NCBI RefSeq assembly: GCF_048820935.1
Contig: NZ_JBMERD010000011.1
Coordinates: 1-64,000 of the forward strand
Reading direction: 5' to 3'
Length of the DNA stretch: 64,000 bases
Source: Algicoccus sp048820935
Lineage (GTDB): Bacteria > Pseudomonadota > Gammaproteobacteria > Burkholderiales > Burkholderiaceae_B
How positions within the stretch are numbered: position 1 is the stretch's first letter; the number at the start of each line of letters is the position of its first letter. A program made the translations under genes and the position numbers. The notes beneath the pieces are model-generated. The model searched no databases. It had not been told where the DNA came from and saw nothing but the letters and a program-made list of their open reading frames with translations. This document shows positions 35,552 to 45,063 of this stretch, piece by piece.

Positions 35552-36475
35552 ATGACAACCCACGCACACTCAGGCTCAAGCCGACGCGGCATTATTCTGG
35601 CAGGTGGCTCAGGCACACGGCTGTATCCACTGACGCACGCCGTCTCCAAGCAGCTTTTACCCATTTATGACAAACCGATGATTTATTACCCGCTCACCAC
35701 ATTGATGCTAGCGGGTATTCGGGACATCTTGGTGATTTCCACACCTGAGGACACACCTCGGTTTGAAACATTACTGGGTGACGGTCGCCAATGGGGGCTT
35801 AACATCGAATTTGCTGTACAGCCTTCTCCCGATGGTTTGGCTCAAGCGTTCATTATTGGCCGTAATTTCATTGACAGACACCCAAGTGCGTTGATTCTTG
35901 GCGACAACATTTTTCATGGACACGATCTGGTCAAGCAATTACGCCAAGCAGATGCCAGAACGCAAGGTGCCACCGTCTTTGCCTATCATGTGCATGATCC
36001 TGAGCGTTATGGCGTCGTTGAGTTTGATGATCAACAACAAGCAATCTCCATCGAAGAAAAACCCGCTAAACCTCGCAGTCCCTATGCAGTCACCGGACTT
36101 TATTTTTATGATGATCAGGTGTGCGAAATCGCCAAAGGTATCCGTCCGTCCGCTCGGGGCGAACTGGAAATCACCGATATCAACCGGCATTACCTGACTC
36201 AACAAGCTTTGCAAGTTGAGATCATGGGTCGTGGCTTTGCATGGCTGGATACCGGCACACACGACAGCTTACTGGAAGCCTCCAGCTATGTCGGTACACT
36301 CCAAAAACGCCAAGGTCAGTTAATTGCCTGTCCGGAAGAAGTCGCTTTAGATGCAGGCTGGATTCAGGCCGACGCACTGATGGAATTGGCCGCCCCCTTA
36401 TCAAAAAATGGCTATGGACAATATTTGATGCAGCTGGCACAACGCCATCTGTCAGGAAACAACCAAGATGCTTGA
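35552..36475 (+). CDS. rmlA: Glucose-1-phosphate thymidylyltransferase
   Basis: A 307-residue nucleotidyltransferase, the first step to dTDP-L-rhamnose. RGIILAGGSGTRLYPLTHAVSKQLLPIYDKPMIYYPL in its usual place is the signature start (GGSGTRLYPLT holds the dTTP loop), and LILGDNIFHG, YGVVEFD, EEKPAKP and GRGFAWLDTGTHDSL match throughout. The ATG at 35552 lies 13 bases after the rmlB stop; an in-frame codon within rmlB is rejected. Its end overlaps rmlC by 8 bases. Confidence 0.97.
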   Translation: MTTHAHSGSSRRGIILAGGSGTRLYPLTHAVSKQLLPIYDKPMIYYPLTTLMLAGIRDILVISTPEDTPRFETLLGDGRQWGLNIEFAVQPSPDGLAQAFIIGRNFIDRHPSALILGDNIFHGHDLVKQLRQADARTQGATVFAYHVHDPERYGVVEFDDQQQAISIEEKPAKPRSPYAVTGLYFYDDQVCEIAKGIRPSARGELEITDINRHYLTQQALQVEIMGRGFAWLDTGTHDSLLEASSYVGTLQKRQGQLIACPEEVALDAGWIQADALMELAAPLSKNGYGQYLMQLAQRHLSGNNQDA

Positions 36476-37028
36476 AATCACGACCACCCGTTTGCCTGAG
36501 GTTTTACTCATCAAACCTCGGGTCTGGGGCGATGCCCGCGGCTCTTTTTATGAAAGCTTTAATCAACGAGAGTTTGAATCGGCAACGGGCGTGCGCGAAA
36601 CCTTCGTCCAAGACAACCACAGCCGATCAAGCAAACACGTTTTACGTGGTCTGCATGTACAAGTCCAACAACCTCAGGGCAAACTTGTTCGTGTGATTGA
36701 AGGTGAAGTCTTTGATGTCGCCGTCGACGTGCGTCAAGATTCCCCAACCTTTGGGCAGTGGACTGGGCACCATCTTTCAGCTGAGAACCACCTTCAACTT
36801 TGGATTCCTGCAGGGTTTGCACATGGTTTTTTAGTTCTGAGTGACTCCGCTCAGTTTCTGTATAAAACGACGGATTACTACGCACCAGAACACGAGCGCA
36901 GTATTTTGTGGAATGACCCCGAGATTGACATTGACTGGCCACTGGGCGATCAAACCCCCATCCTGTCGCTCAAAGATGAAGCACCACAAGCATTGCTTTT
37001 AAAGGATTTTCATCAATCTAAAGCATGA
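36468..37028 (+). CDS. rmlC: dTDP-4-dehydrorhamnose 3,5-epimerase
   Basis: A 186-residue cupin-fold epimerase, the third step to dTDP-L-rhamnose. Catalytic residues sit in HVLRGLHVQ (His), and GEVFDVAVDVRQDSPTFGQW, IPAGFAHGFLVLSD and LYKTTDYYAPEHER are conserved. It overlaps rmlA by 8 bases upstream and the next gene by 4 (ATGA), so all four genes look translationally linked. Confidence 0.97.
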   Translation: MLEITTTRLPEVLLIKPRVWGDARGSFYESFNQREFESATGVRETFVQDNHSRSSKHVLRGLHVQVQQPQGKLVRVIEGEVFDVAVDVRQDSPTFGQWTGHHLSAENHLQLWIPAGFAHGFLVLSDSAQFLYKTTDYYAPEHERSILWNDPEIDIDWPLGDQTPILSLKDEAPQALLLKDFHQSKA

Positions 37029-38158
37029 GTAGCCAAGCAAGCCATGGACTCGTCGCCGTGTCTTCACACGGCTTTGGCCATTGGGCACAAATCACTCCGG
37101 TTCTGGAAGCAACGGATCGTCTCATCGCCCAACAAGATTTGCCGCCCATTCGTTGGACAATTCGCACCACTCTAGATCACGATCAAATTCAATCACGTTA
37201 TCCACACCCCATCACAATCGATCCCGTCGCCGATGATTTTGGGATACTGATGTTCGATGCGATGCGTGTCGATCTGGTGCAAACCTTGCAGCAATACAAG
37301 CATCTTCACCAAAACTGGTCCGCACATGTAGAACGTGTTAGTCAACAACTCGTGACCCAACAAGTGGATTGGGTCCTTGCCGACATTCCATACCTCACGC
37401 TGGCAGGCGCTCGTGCCGCAGGCATTCCATCACTCGCACTTTGCTCTCTACATTGGGCCATCATTTTGGAACAACTCGTGCAAGCCGATCCCAAGGCACT
37501 CCAAATAGCCCAAGTCAGCTCACAGACATTTGAGCAGATTCTGACCCAAATGCACGATGCGTACGCCAGTGCTCAAGCGTTTCTCGCACCAGAACCTAGT
37601 ATGCACATGCCTCGCCTGCCGAACTTACACAGCATCGGACCCATTTGTCAGCAAGCTGCAATCACTCAAGTCTCAAAACGAGACAGATCACACTGGTCTG
37701 TTCTAGCCAGTTTGGGTGGCATTCCAACCAGCTATTCAATGGCAGACTGGCCAACTCACTGCCTGAACAAGCCTATCCAATACATCGTGACACCCAGTCA
37801 AGTCGATCAGCATCCAAATGCCGTGAGTGCCAGCCAGTTGGGGCTGTCTTTTACGCAAACTTTCCAACAATGCGACTTGGTGATCACCAAACCAGGTTAT
37901 GGCCTTTTTGCCGAATCAGCTTGCGCAGGCAAACCCGTGATTTATCTAGCACGCGATGACTGGCCCGAATCACAAGCACTGATCACATGGTTGCAGCAGC
38001 ACGGACGGGCTTTGTCTTATGAAACCCAGCCATTGAGTTCATTACTGGACACATTGCTTTCAGAAGCACCACCCACACCCGTACATCCGAGCGGCAACGA
38101 AGAAGCTGCCCAATGGGTGATCAATCGATTGGTGAATCCGCAAAACAACAACGCTTAA
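37025..38158 (+). CDS. GT-B fold glycosyltransferase-like protein of unknown substrate
   Basis: A 377-residue soluble protein. The N-terminus VAVSSHGFGHWAQITPVLEA resembles the GHGFGH loop of MurG/arabinokinase-type nucleotide-sugar-binding domains, and the C-terminal VITKPGYGLFAESACAGKPVIYL block is the donor-binding site of GT-B enzymes. DWVLADIPYLTLAGARAAGIPSLAL is also typical. Coupling to rmlC (ATGA overlap) suggests a rhamnose or LPS role, but it could be a GT-like protein with another activity. Its stop shares TTAA with the convergent dinB stop. Confidence 0.7.
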   Translation: MSSQASHGLVAVSSHGFGHWAQITPVLEATDRLIAQQDLPPIRWTIRTTLDHDQIQSRYPHPITIDPVADDFGILMFDAMRVDLVQTLQQYKHLHQNWSAHVERVSQQLVTQQVDWVLADIPYLTLAGARAAGIPSLALCSLHWAIILEQLVQADPKALQIAQVSSQTFEQILTQMHDAYASAQAFLAPEPSMHMPRLPNLHSIGPICQQAAITQVSKRDRSHWSVLASLGGIPTSYSMADWPTHCLNKPIQYIVTPSQVDQHPNAVSASQLGLSFTQTFQQCDLVITKPGYGLFAESACAGKPVIYLARDDWPESQALITWLQQHGRALSYETQPLSSLLDTLLSEAPPTPVHPSGNEEAAQWVINRLVNPQNNNA

Positions 38159-39315
38159 ATATCAAAATCAAAAGGTAAAGCTGCCTGACGGGGCGAATCC
38201 GGTGCGTTGTCCACCAAACTAGACGCTTTAACGCCTAACAGTCGTAGTCGACCTGTCCACTCAATTCGACGTAAGCACTCACGTGCCATGCGCACGATCG
38301 TCTCAACCTCGTCTGTGGCCCGACCGACAGTCACATCACGGGTGACTGTTCTAAAGTCCGCAAAACGCACTTTGATACCGATAGTTTGCGTCATCACTTG
38401 TTTACGTAAAAGGTCTTGTGCCAAACGTTCACACAAAGACTCCAGCGACTGAGTTAAGGCCTGACGGTCCTGGCGTACATCCATATCTCGCGCAAACGTC
38501 GTTTCCCGACTCAGCGATTTAGGAGCACTGTGCGTGACGACCGGTCGATCATCCAGTCCGTGCGAAACCCGGTGCATCCAATGCCCTGTATTCGATCCAA
38601 AAAGCGCAATTAAGGATGCAAGTGGTGTCTGCGCAAGTTCGGCAATGGTTTCGATCTGGTTGTCTTTTAAACGCTGTGTGGCTTTGGGACCTACCCCATT
38701 AATTGCACTAACCGCCAATGGCCAAATACGTTCACGCACACTGTCCATATCGAGGAGCGTTAAACCATCGGGTTTATCTAAATCAGATCCGATTTTTGCG
38801 AGTAACTTATTGGGCGCAATCGCCATCGAGCAACTTAGCCCCGTCGCTTCGTGAACAGCCGCTTTAATTCGCATGGCTAATTCGCGTGTTTCACCAGGCA
38901 CATCGGTCAGATCAATATAAATCTCATCAATGCCACGATCTTCCACATCGGGCGCAATGGCACGCACCGCATTTTTAAACAAGGCAGAATAACGGCGATA
39001 GGCATCAAACTGAGCTGGCAACAAGATCGCATCGGGCGCCAGCCGTGCACTGCGCATCAGACTCATCCCTGAAAACACGCCCAATGCCCGTGCCTCATAC
39101 GTCGATGTCGTCACCACGCCTCGACCCGTATACTGCGCTAAACGTAACGCCGTCCATTGTCCTTGTGCATCTTGTTGTGGTGCATCGACAGATCGTCCGC
39201 CCACAACAACTGCTTGACCCCGTAAATGTGGGTAGTGCAATAATTCAACAGACGCAAAGAATGCATCCATATCCAGATGCGCAATGCGTCTCGCAAGGAC
39301 ATGCTGGTCAGACAA
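38155..39315 (-). CDS. dinB: DNA polymerase IV (Y family)
   Basis: A 386-residue translesion polymerase. The palm carboxylates are in HLDMDAFFASVE and DRGIDEIYIDL (the latter in place of the E. coli SLDEAYLD). Little finger motifs SRETTFARDM and the C-terminal RLLGVKASSLVD follow; the tail ends AALPFDFDI, probably the beta-clamp-binding motif. An insert of about 20 residues after VVVGGRS (DAPQQDAQGQWTALRL) is common in Burkholderiales. I saw no LexA box upstream. Confidence 0.95.
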   Translation of the reverse strand: MSDQHVLARRIAHLDMDAFFASVELLHYPHLRGQAVVVGGRSVDAPQQDAQGQWTALRLAQYTGRGVVTTSTYEARALGVFSGMSLMRSARLAPDAILLPAQFDAYRRYSALFKNAVRAIAPDVEDRGIDEIYIDLTDVPGETRELAMRIKAAVHEATGLSCSMAIAPNKLLAKIGSDLDKPDGLTLLDMDSVRERIWPLAVSAINGVGPKATQRLKDNQIETIAELAQTPLASLIALFGSNTGHWMHRVSHGLDDRPVVTHSAPKSLSRETTFARDMDVRQDRQALTQSLESLCERLAQDLLRKQVMTQTIGIKVRFADFRTVTRDVTVGRATDEVETIVRMARECLRRIEWTGRLRLLGVKASSLVDNAPDSPRQAALPFDFDI

Positions 39316-39460
39316 GTTTCATCTCCATCACAGTGAGGCGCGCGTGTATATTGAAGACCGTGCGTCATGCCATCCGAAGCAAGACCTCACGCTGTCATAA
39401 TCGTAACTGATTTCTGTCTTTACGCTCAGTGACATGATTCATCAAAAGGGCTGAACAACT

Positions 39461-40405
39461 TTGAACTCAAAAGCATTCATTCAAGAACACGTTTTGCGCT
39501 CGATCGTCCTCGACCGCACACCGGGCTACCATTTTTGTGGCAATTTTATGGGTATGATTTTTGAAGATGTCTACGATGGCCGTGCCCGCGTCACCATTCC
39601 CGATGGACCGCATCTCAAAGACAAAAACGGACATCTTTCACCAATTTGCTTGGCAATTGCAGCTGATTTTGCGGCCGCATCTGCGATTCGCACCGCCGAG
39701 GATCCTGCGCAACGTTTAGCCACTGTGAATCTACATGTTCAGCTCACCAATGCCTCTTTAAATGGAGATCTCGTCGCTCGCGGTGAGCTTCTGGGTTATT
39801 CAGAAAACGCCCAAGGCCGATTGGGACTTGCCAAGTTTGAAATTCATTGCAATGATCAACTTGTTGCCTTTGGCACAGGTACCTTCATGGTATTACCCGC
39901 CCCGGGCGGGCGCATTCTGCACCCAGTTCCATGGATTAATCGACGTCCACCTGAGTCACTTGAGTTGCCTGATCCCACAACCTTAGAAGCACACGAAAAA
40001 GAAATTTATACCCGTGCACAAAACGCACTGACGGCCTACACAGACAACAACACCCCGTTTCTAGACGCCTTTCTAAACATTCGCACACAAACGCTCGATG
40101 GCGCGGCCCGAGCTGAAATGGACAACGGCCCCCATGTAGGCAATCGTGTGGGGCATCTACAAGGTGGTATCAGTCTGGCACTCGCCATGGCAAGTGCCAA
40201 TGCGTCCTTACCTGAAAATTGGAATTTATCTGGCATTACAGCGGCTTATGTCAGTCCGGGACAAGGCGATGCAATCACAGCCTATTCTGACGTCGTGCAT
40301 CAAGGCCGTTTGACCGCTGTGATTAGTACCAAACTGATCACATCCGAAGGGCGATTGGTGCTGGAAGTCACCACCAACCATGTTCGTCAACAAGACAAAA
40401 CCTGA
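39461..40405 (+). CDS. Double-hotdog acyl-CoA thioesterase-like protein (PaaI/4HBT superfamily)
   Basis: A 314-residue protein with two tandem hotdog domains, at about residues 20-150 and 190-310. The first has RVTIPDGPHLKDKNGHLSPICLAIAADFAAASAI, the second GNRVGHLQGGISLALAMASANA, the HxxGG-like helix of the superfamily. Members hydrolyse acyl-CoA thioesters; the substrate is not evident. The start is a TTG with AAGGG about ten bases upstream; no earlier start is attractive. It stands alone between dinB and the convergent glycosyltransferase gene. Confidence 0.75.
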   Translation: MNSKAFIQEHVLRSIVLDRTPGYHFCGNFMGMIFEDVYDGRARVTIPDGPHLKDKNGHLSPICLAIAADFAAASAIRTAEDPAQRLATVNLHVQLTNASLNGDLVARGELLGYSENAQGRLGLAKFEIHCNDQLVAFGTGTFMVLPAPGGRILHPVPWINRRPPESLELPDPTTLEAHEKEIYTRAQNALTAYTDNNTPFLDAFLNIRTQTLDGAARAEMDNGPHVGNRVGHLQGGISLALAMASANASLPENWNLSGITAAYVSPGQGDAITAYSDVVHQGRLTAVISTKLITSEGRLVLEVTTNHVRQQDKT

Positions 40406-40414
40406 TCTGACGAT

Positions 40415-41314
40415 TTATCGATCCTGAGCCGTCTGTCGCCAAGCCTGTAATTGGGCGGTTACAGACGCATCATCCCGATCTTCTTTCAGGATGCCATCGG
40501 GTGTCCAAACTCGATCTTCCTGCTCGGCCTGCAGGTATAACTTCCAGCGGTTGCGGGCATCTTCCGATGGGCCACGTTTGAAATACTGCCCGTCAAAGTG
40601 AACCATCGAGGCGGCATAGCGCAAATTCAAAACCTTGGCGCCTGTCTTGCGCAAACGTCGTTCGATATCCGAATCTTCTGCGCCCCACTGCACCCCGTGG
40701 CGTTCATCAAACCCATTCACGGCTAGGAGCTCCTCACGCTGTACTGAAAAATTACAGCCAAGCACGCCCCAAGTTCGACCTTGAAATCGGTTACGAAACC
40801 ATTGTGGCAAACGAATCGCTTTTTCCAAATTGCGCGCTTTACCCCGCAATGTCCACCACAACAACGTCCAAAAGTTGCGCTTCACAATCCGCGATGCTTG
40901 TGAACAATCCAAATGTTTGGTCGCTTCCCGAAACACATCAATTCGTCGACCGGTTTGTATGACGCCCGGGCCCGCACAACGCAAATGGTCCTGCACAAAC
41001 CCATCCTGAACCACACAATCTGCGTCCACAAAAATCAGTGTCTGACCTCGAGCTTGGCGCACCGCTTCATTCATGATTTGGGTTTTTAAAAAGCCCGCAT
41101 CTTCTTGCCAAAGATGTCGCACCGGATAATCAAACGTCCCTTTAATGGCGGTGATCGCGTCGATGACTTCTGCGCGTGAACCGTCGTCAGCAATGATGAG
41201 CTCAAAACACCCATCTGCCTGCGCATTGAGCGCTCGCATCAATAGTCTGAGCACCTCGAAATCATTATAAAAAGCTGCAACCACGGTCGCTTGCAGCTTA
41301 GTCTGAGCCGTCAT
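40415..41314 (-). CDS. Family 2 glycosyltransferase
   Basis: A 299-residue GT-A fold enzyme: TVVAAFYNDFEVL at the start, IIADDGS for the nucleotide, IFVDADCVV as the DxD-type metal site, and GCNFSVQREELLAVNGFDERHGVQWGAEDSDIERRL as the galactosyltransferase-type acceptor region. No membrane segment is obvious. It follows the EEP-family gene without a gap and ends the fmdB-aspS leftward run, so a role in LPS or another glycan is likely but unproved. Confidence 0.88.
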   Translation of the reverse strand: MTAQTKLQATVVAAFYNDFEVLRLLMRALNAQADGCFELIIADDGSRAEVIDAITAIKGTFDYPVRHLWQEDAGFLKTQIMNEAVRQARGQTLIFVDADCVVQDGFVQDHLRCAGPGVIQTGRRIDVFREATKHLDCSQASRIVKRNFWTLLWWTLRGKARNLEKAIRLPQWFRNRFQGRTWGVLGCNFSVQREELLAVNGFDERHGVQWGAEDSDIERRLRKTGAKVLNLRYAASMVHFDGQYFKRGPSEDARNRWKLYLQAEQEDRVWTPDGILKEDRDDASVTAQLQAWRQTAQDR

Positions 41315-42181
41315 TCAGCACAACTCCATGTCGGCCAGAATGGGGGCGTGATCTGACAAAATGGTCCACGGTCGTCCGCGCAATACCTGCGCACGATGCA
41401 CCGCAAAACCACGCTGATAAATGCGGTCCAACCGAAACATCGGAAACTTCGCCGGAAACGTTCTAGGTGGTCTGCGCATAATTTGTGCGCCACCCATCGC
41501 CAGCTGATTCTCACGACCATCACGCGTCTGACTCCACTGACTCAAACGCTGCTCGCCACTGAGGACTTGGCGAATTTGACGCACAGAGTCGCGCAAACGC
41601 GGCATGTCACCAGCGGCTCGACTGGCTGTCGCAAAAACCTCATACATACCTAGCTTTTGTACAAACAACGGGGCTAACTCATCACGCCAGTCATTAAAAT
41701 CACCAGCGATCAGTAAAGGTTCATCATCAGGGACGACCTGACGAATCCGCGCGGTCATCGCCTCAACCTGACGCACTCGGCTGCCACCTAAAAGCCCTAA
41801 GTGCACCACAAAACAATGCACTTCTTGGCCTTTCACATCGAGCACGACATGCAACAAACCACGTTGCTCAAGCTGATGATCAGAGACATCAATGTTCTCT
41901 GAACGCAGGACCGGAAAACGCGACAACAGCGCATTGCCATGATCAGTTGTCTGACGAATGGCGTTACAGCCGTACACCACGTCCATTTGAAGCGCAGCGG
42001 CTAAAGACTGATGCTGTGCGTCGAGCGTGGCCTGATCTTCATTACGCCCTTGTACCTCTTGTAAAAAGAGAATATCGGGTTGTAAATTATGCAAACCTAG
42101 CCGCAGGTCGTGCAGCGCATCCTTGCCGCTCATTGAGCGACCTTTATGGATGTTGTAACTCACGACCCGAAGCTGTGCCAT
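41315..42181 (-). CDS. Endonuclease/exonuclease/phosphatase (EEP) family protein
   Basis: A 288-residue EEP-fold protein with VVSYNIHKGRS (Asn), ILFLQEVQG (metal Glu), NALLSRFPV, VVHLGLLGGSRVRQ, LIAGDFNDW (Asp/Asn) and the catalytic end LSDHAPILAD (Asp-His). Members include phosphodiesterases and nucleases, and in Burkholderiales one usually follows aspS. The substrate is unknown. It is 8 bases downstream of aspS. Confidence 0.85.
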   Translation of the reverse strand: MAQLRVVSYNIHKGRSMSGKDALHDLRLGLHNLQPDILFLQEVQGRNEDQATLDAQHQSLAAALQMDVVYGCNAIRQTTDHGNALLSRFPVLRSENIDVSDHQLEQRGLLHVVLDVKGQEVHCFVVHLGLLGGSRVRQVEAMTARIRQVVPDDEPLLIAGDFNDWRDELAPLFVQKLGMYEVFATASRAAGDMPRLRDSVRQIRQVLSGEQRLSQWSQTRDGRENQLAMGGAQIMRRPPRTFPAKFPMFRLDRIYQRGFAVHRAQVLRGRPWTILSDHAPILADMELC

Positions 42182-42189
42182 TTGTCTAT

Positions 42190-43995
42190 TTACGCCGTTT
42201 GACCAGGTGTCACAGCAGGCGTTCTCAGACGAATATGCAACTCTTTGAGCTGCTTCTCATCCACGGGGGATGGCGCCTGTGTCAGCAAGCACTGTGCACG
42301 CTGGGTTTTGGGGAAAGCGATCACATCACGGATGGAGTCCGCACCGCACATCAAAGTCACTAAACGGTCTAAACCAAATGCAATCCCACCGTGTGGGGGC
42401 GCACCGTAGCGCAAAGCATCCAGCAAGAAACCAAACTTGTTACGCGCTTGCTCTTCATCGATTTTAAGGGCACGGAACACTTTGCTCTGAACCGCTTCTT
42501 GATAAATACGAACCGAACCACCACCCACTTCCCAACCATTAATGACCATGTCATAGGCTTTGGCCAACGCTTTAGACGGATCGCTGGTTAGATAGTCTTC
42601 GTGACCATCTTTGGGGCTGGTAAACGGATGGTGAGCAGCCACATGACGACCAGCTTCTTCATCATATTCAAACATGGGGAAATCAACGATCCAAAGCGCC
42701 TTCCAACCTTCTTCGAAGAGGCCCTTCTGACGTCCAAACTCACTGTGTCCGATCTTGACACGCAAAGCACCCATGGCATCGTTGACCACTTTGGCACGAT
42801 CTGCACCAAAAAAGAGGATGTCACCATCTTGTGCGCCTGTGAGCTCAATCATTTGCTCAAGGGCCTGATCGTGCAAGTTTTTAACGATGGGAGACTGTAG
42901 GCCCTCACGACCTTTCGACAAATCGTTGACTTTGATCCACGCTAAGCCACGCGCACCGTAAATGCCTACATATTGCGTGTAAGCATCAATTTCACCTCGG
43001 GACAGTTCAGCACCACCCGGGACGCGTAAGGCCACCACACGACCTGAATCAGACTGGGCAGGCTGTGAGAACACCTTGAACTCAACGTCTTTCATCACAT
43101 CGGACAAATCGGTGAACTCAAGCTTCACACGTAAATCAGGTTTGTCTGAACCAAAGCGTGCCATCGCCTCAGCATAGGGCATGCAAGGGAACGTGGCATC
43201 GAGATCAACTTGCTTGACGTCCTTGAAAACTTGACGAATCATGTTCTCAAAGATTTCGCGAATTTCCTCTTCATTCAAAAAGGACATTTCGCAGTCAATC
43301 TGTGTAAATTCAGGCTGACGGTCAGCGCGCAAGTCTTCATCACGGAAGCACTTGGTGATCTGATAATAACGGTCAAAACCCGACACCATCAGCATTTGCT
43401 TAAAGAGCTGGGGTGACTGAGGCAATGCAAAAAACTCACCCGGATTCACACGCGATGGCACCAAATAATCCCGTGCGCCTTCAGGCGTACTTTTAGTGAG
43501 TACAGGGGTCTCAATGTCGATAAATCCGAGCTTATCTAAAAACTGACGCACGGCCATCGTCACTCGATAGCGCAGCATCAAATTGTTTTGCATTTCAGTG
43601 CGACGCAGATCAATCACGCGGTGCGTCAAACGTGTTGTTTCTGACAAGTTGTCATCATCGAGCTGAAACGGTGGGGTCACTGACGCATTCAGAATTTCAA
43701 TTTCTTGGCACAGCACTTCTACGGCCCCGGATGCCAGATCTGGGTTCACGGTTCCTTCAGGACGGTCACGCACCAAGCCTGTGATTTTGATGCAATATTC
43801 ATTGCGCAAGCGCTCAGCAATTTCAAAAGATTGCGCATTCTCAGGATCAAAAACAATTTGCGCCAGACCTTCACGATCACGCATATCAATAAAGATCACA
43901 CCACCATGATCTCGACGGCGGTTCACCCACCCATATAAAGTAACGGTTTGCCCAAGATGGGACGTATCAATCTGACCGGTATAACAAGTACGCAT
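42190..43995 (-). CDS. aspS: Aspartyl-tRNA synthetase
   Basis: A 601-residue class II synthetase. N-terminal OB anticodon domain (GWVNRRRDHGGVIFIDMRDREG), class II motif 2 (FRDEDLRADRQPEFTQID), a bacterial insertion domain at about residues 290-430, and motif 3 (GIAFGLDRLVTLM). It may be the non-discriminating (Asp/Asn) form frequent in bacteria lacking AsnRS, which sequence alone does not settle. Its AGGAG site overlaps the last codons of the DUF502 gene. Confidence 0.97.
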   Translation of the reverse strand: MRTCYTGQIDTSHLGQTVTLYGWVNRRRDHGGVIFIDMRDREGLAQIVFDPENAQSFEIAERLRNEYCIKITGLVRDRPEGTVNPDLASGAVEVLCQEIEILNASVTPPFQLDDDNLSETTRLTHRVIDLRRTEMQNNLMLRYRVTMAVRQFLDKLGFIDIETPVLTKSTPEGARDYLVPSRVNPGEFFALPQSPQLFKQMLMVSGFDRYYQITKCFRDEDLRADRQPEFTQIDCEMSFLNEEEIREIFENMIRQVFKDVKQVDLDATFPCMPYAEAMARFGSDKPDLRVKLEFTDLSDVMKDVEFKVFSQPAQSDSGRVVALRVPGGAELSRGEIDAYTQYVGIYGARGLAWIKVNDLSKGREGLQSPIVKNLHDQALEQMIELTGAQDGDILFFGADRAKVVNDAMGALRVKIGHSEFGRQKGLFEEGWKALWIVDFPMFEYDEEAGRHVAAHHPFTSPKDGHEDYLTSDPSKALAKAYDMVINGWEVGGGSVRIYQEAVQSKVFRALKIDEEQARNKFGFLLDALRYGAPPHGGIAFGLDRLVTLMCGADSIRDVIAFPKTQRAQCLLTQAPSPVDEKQLKELHIRLRTPAVTPGQTA

Positions 43996-44001
43996 TCGGT
44001 A

Positions 44002-44607
44002 CTACTCCTGAGGGATAGATGGGGGCGGTGCGACCACACCCATCGAAACAATATGTTTAAGTGCGGCATCCACGCTCATTTTGAGCTCCACGATGTCGGA
44101 TCTAGGCACCATTAAAAAATAACCTGAAGTCGGGTTCGGTGTCGTGGGAACGTACACATTGACGTAATCAGCTTGCAAATGTTGCTTCGTTTCACCGCTG
44201 GGTGCACCCGTCACAAACGCAATCGTCCATGCCCCTTGGCGCGGGAACTCAACTAAAACGGCCTGACGAAAGGCCTCGCCATTGGGTGCCAACACCGTGT
44301 CACCCACCTGTTTAACCGAATTGTAAATCGATCGCACCAGCGGGATACGTCCAAGCAAACGCTCCCATCGATTCAAAATCGCTTGACCAATGAAATTGGC
44401 CGTCAATGCACCGGTGAGCAACAACACCACCAACACAATTAAAAACCGCATACCCGGCACATCCACACCGAATAGGGCTTTTGCAGACAATGATTCAGGC
44501 AACAACTCTTCGAACATCGCAACCAGCGTCACGACGACCCAGACCGAAATGATCAAAGGTGCCCAGATCAGAAATCCAGCTATGAGATAATTTTTAAATG
44601 CACGCAT
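44002..44607 (-). CDS. DUF502 family membrane protein
   Basis: A 201-residue inner-membrane protein with two hydrophobic segments (residues about 6-32 and 53-76). RIPLVRSIYNSVKQVGDTVL and the later VYVPTTPNPTSGYFLMVPRSDI are the DUF502 hallmarks. Its function is unknown. It sits between fmdB and aspS, a conserved order in betaproteobacteria, and the last codons (PQE) contain the aspS ribosome binding site. Confidence 0.92.
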   Translation of the reverse strand: MRAFKNYLIAGFLIWAPLIISVWVVVTLVAMFEELLPESLSAKALFGVDVPGMRFLIVLVVLLLTGALTANFIGQAILNRWERLLGRIPLVRSIYNSVKQVGDTVLAPNGEAFRQAVLVEFPRQGAWTIAFVTGAPSGETKQHLQADYVNVYVPTTPNPTSGYFLMVPRSDIVELKMSVDAALKHIVSMGVVAPPPSIPQE

Positions 44608-44663
44608 GGCAATATTTCGGTGAGTCGTTCATGAGAGAAGTCATGGCACATCCAGCCACTGAA

Positions 44664-44960
44664 TCAAGCATCCGTTGTGCTCGATGCAGAACCTACAGAG
44701 GCACTGCTCGATGTATCAGACGATGTGCTCGCGGCTGCGCCTTCAGACGACCCTGCAGAGCCACCCGAGCTTCCAGAACCACCACGAAAATCGGTCACAT
44801 ACCAACCAGTCCCTTTTAATTGAAAACCTGCTGCAGTCACTTGTTTCTCAAACGTGGACTGACCACAGGATGGACAATCAATCAGGATAGGATCTGACAT
44901 CTTCTGTAAAACATCTTTTTCATGTCCGCAAGATGCGCAACGGTAAGCATAGATGGGCAC
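44664..44960 (-). CDS. FmdB-family zinc ribbon protein
   Basis: A 98-residue regulatory-type small protein with an N-terminal zinc ribbon: YRCASCG and DCPSCGQS provide four cysteines in two CX2C pairs. The remainder (FQLKGTGWYVTDFRGG) is typical of the family, followed by a low-complexity Ser/Gly/Ala tail. The start is GTG with AAGGAG 6-7 bases upstream. The family's role is not established. Confidence 0.9.
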   Translation of the reverse strand: MPIYAYRCASCGHEKDVLQKMSDPILIDCPSCGQSTFEKQVTAAGFQLKGTGWYVTDFRGGSGSSGGSAGSSEGAAASTSSDTSSSASVGSASSTTDA

Positions 44961-45063
44961 GAGCCACTCCTTCTAATCAGGATCTGAAACGGGACCTTGA
45001 AACCAGACCTGTCCCCATAGAAAAGCCGTCAATTTTACCCCGCTTTTACTAGACAGACGGGAT

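Noticed and set aside
39316..39460. LexA (SOS) box upstream of dinB, and likewise upstream of uvrA and ssb
   Set aside because: No CTGT-N8-ACAG match was seen in these intervals.
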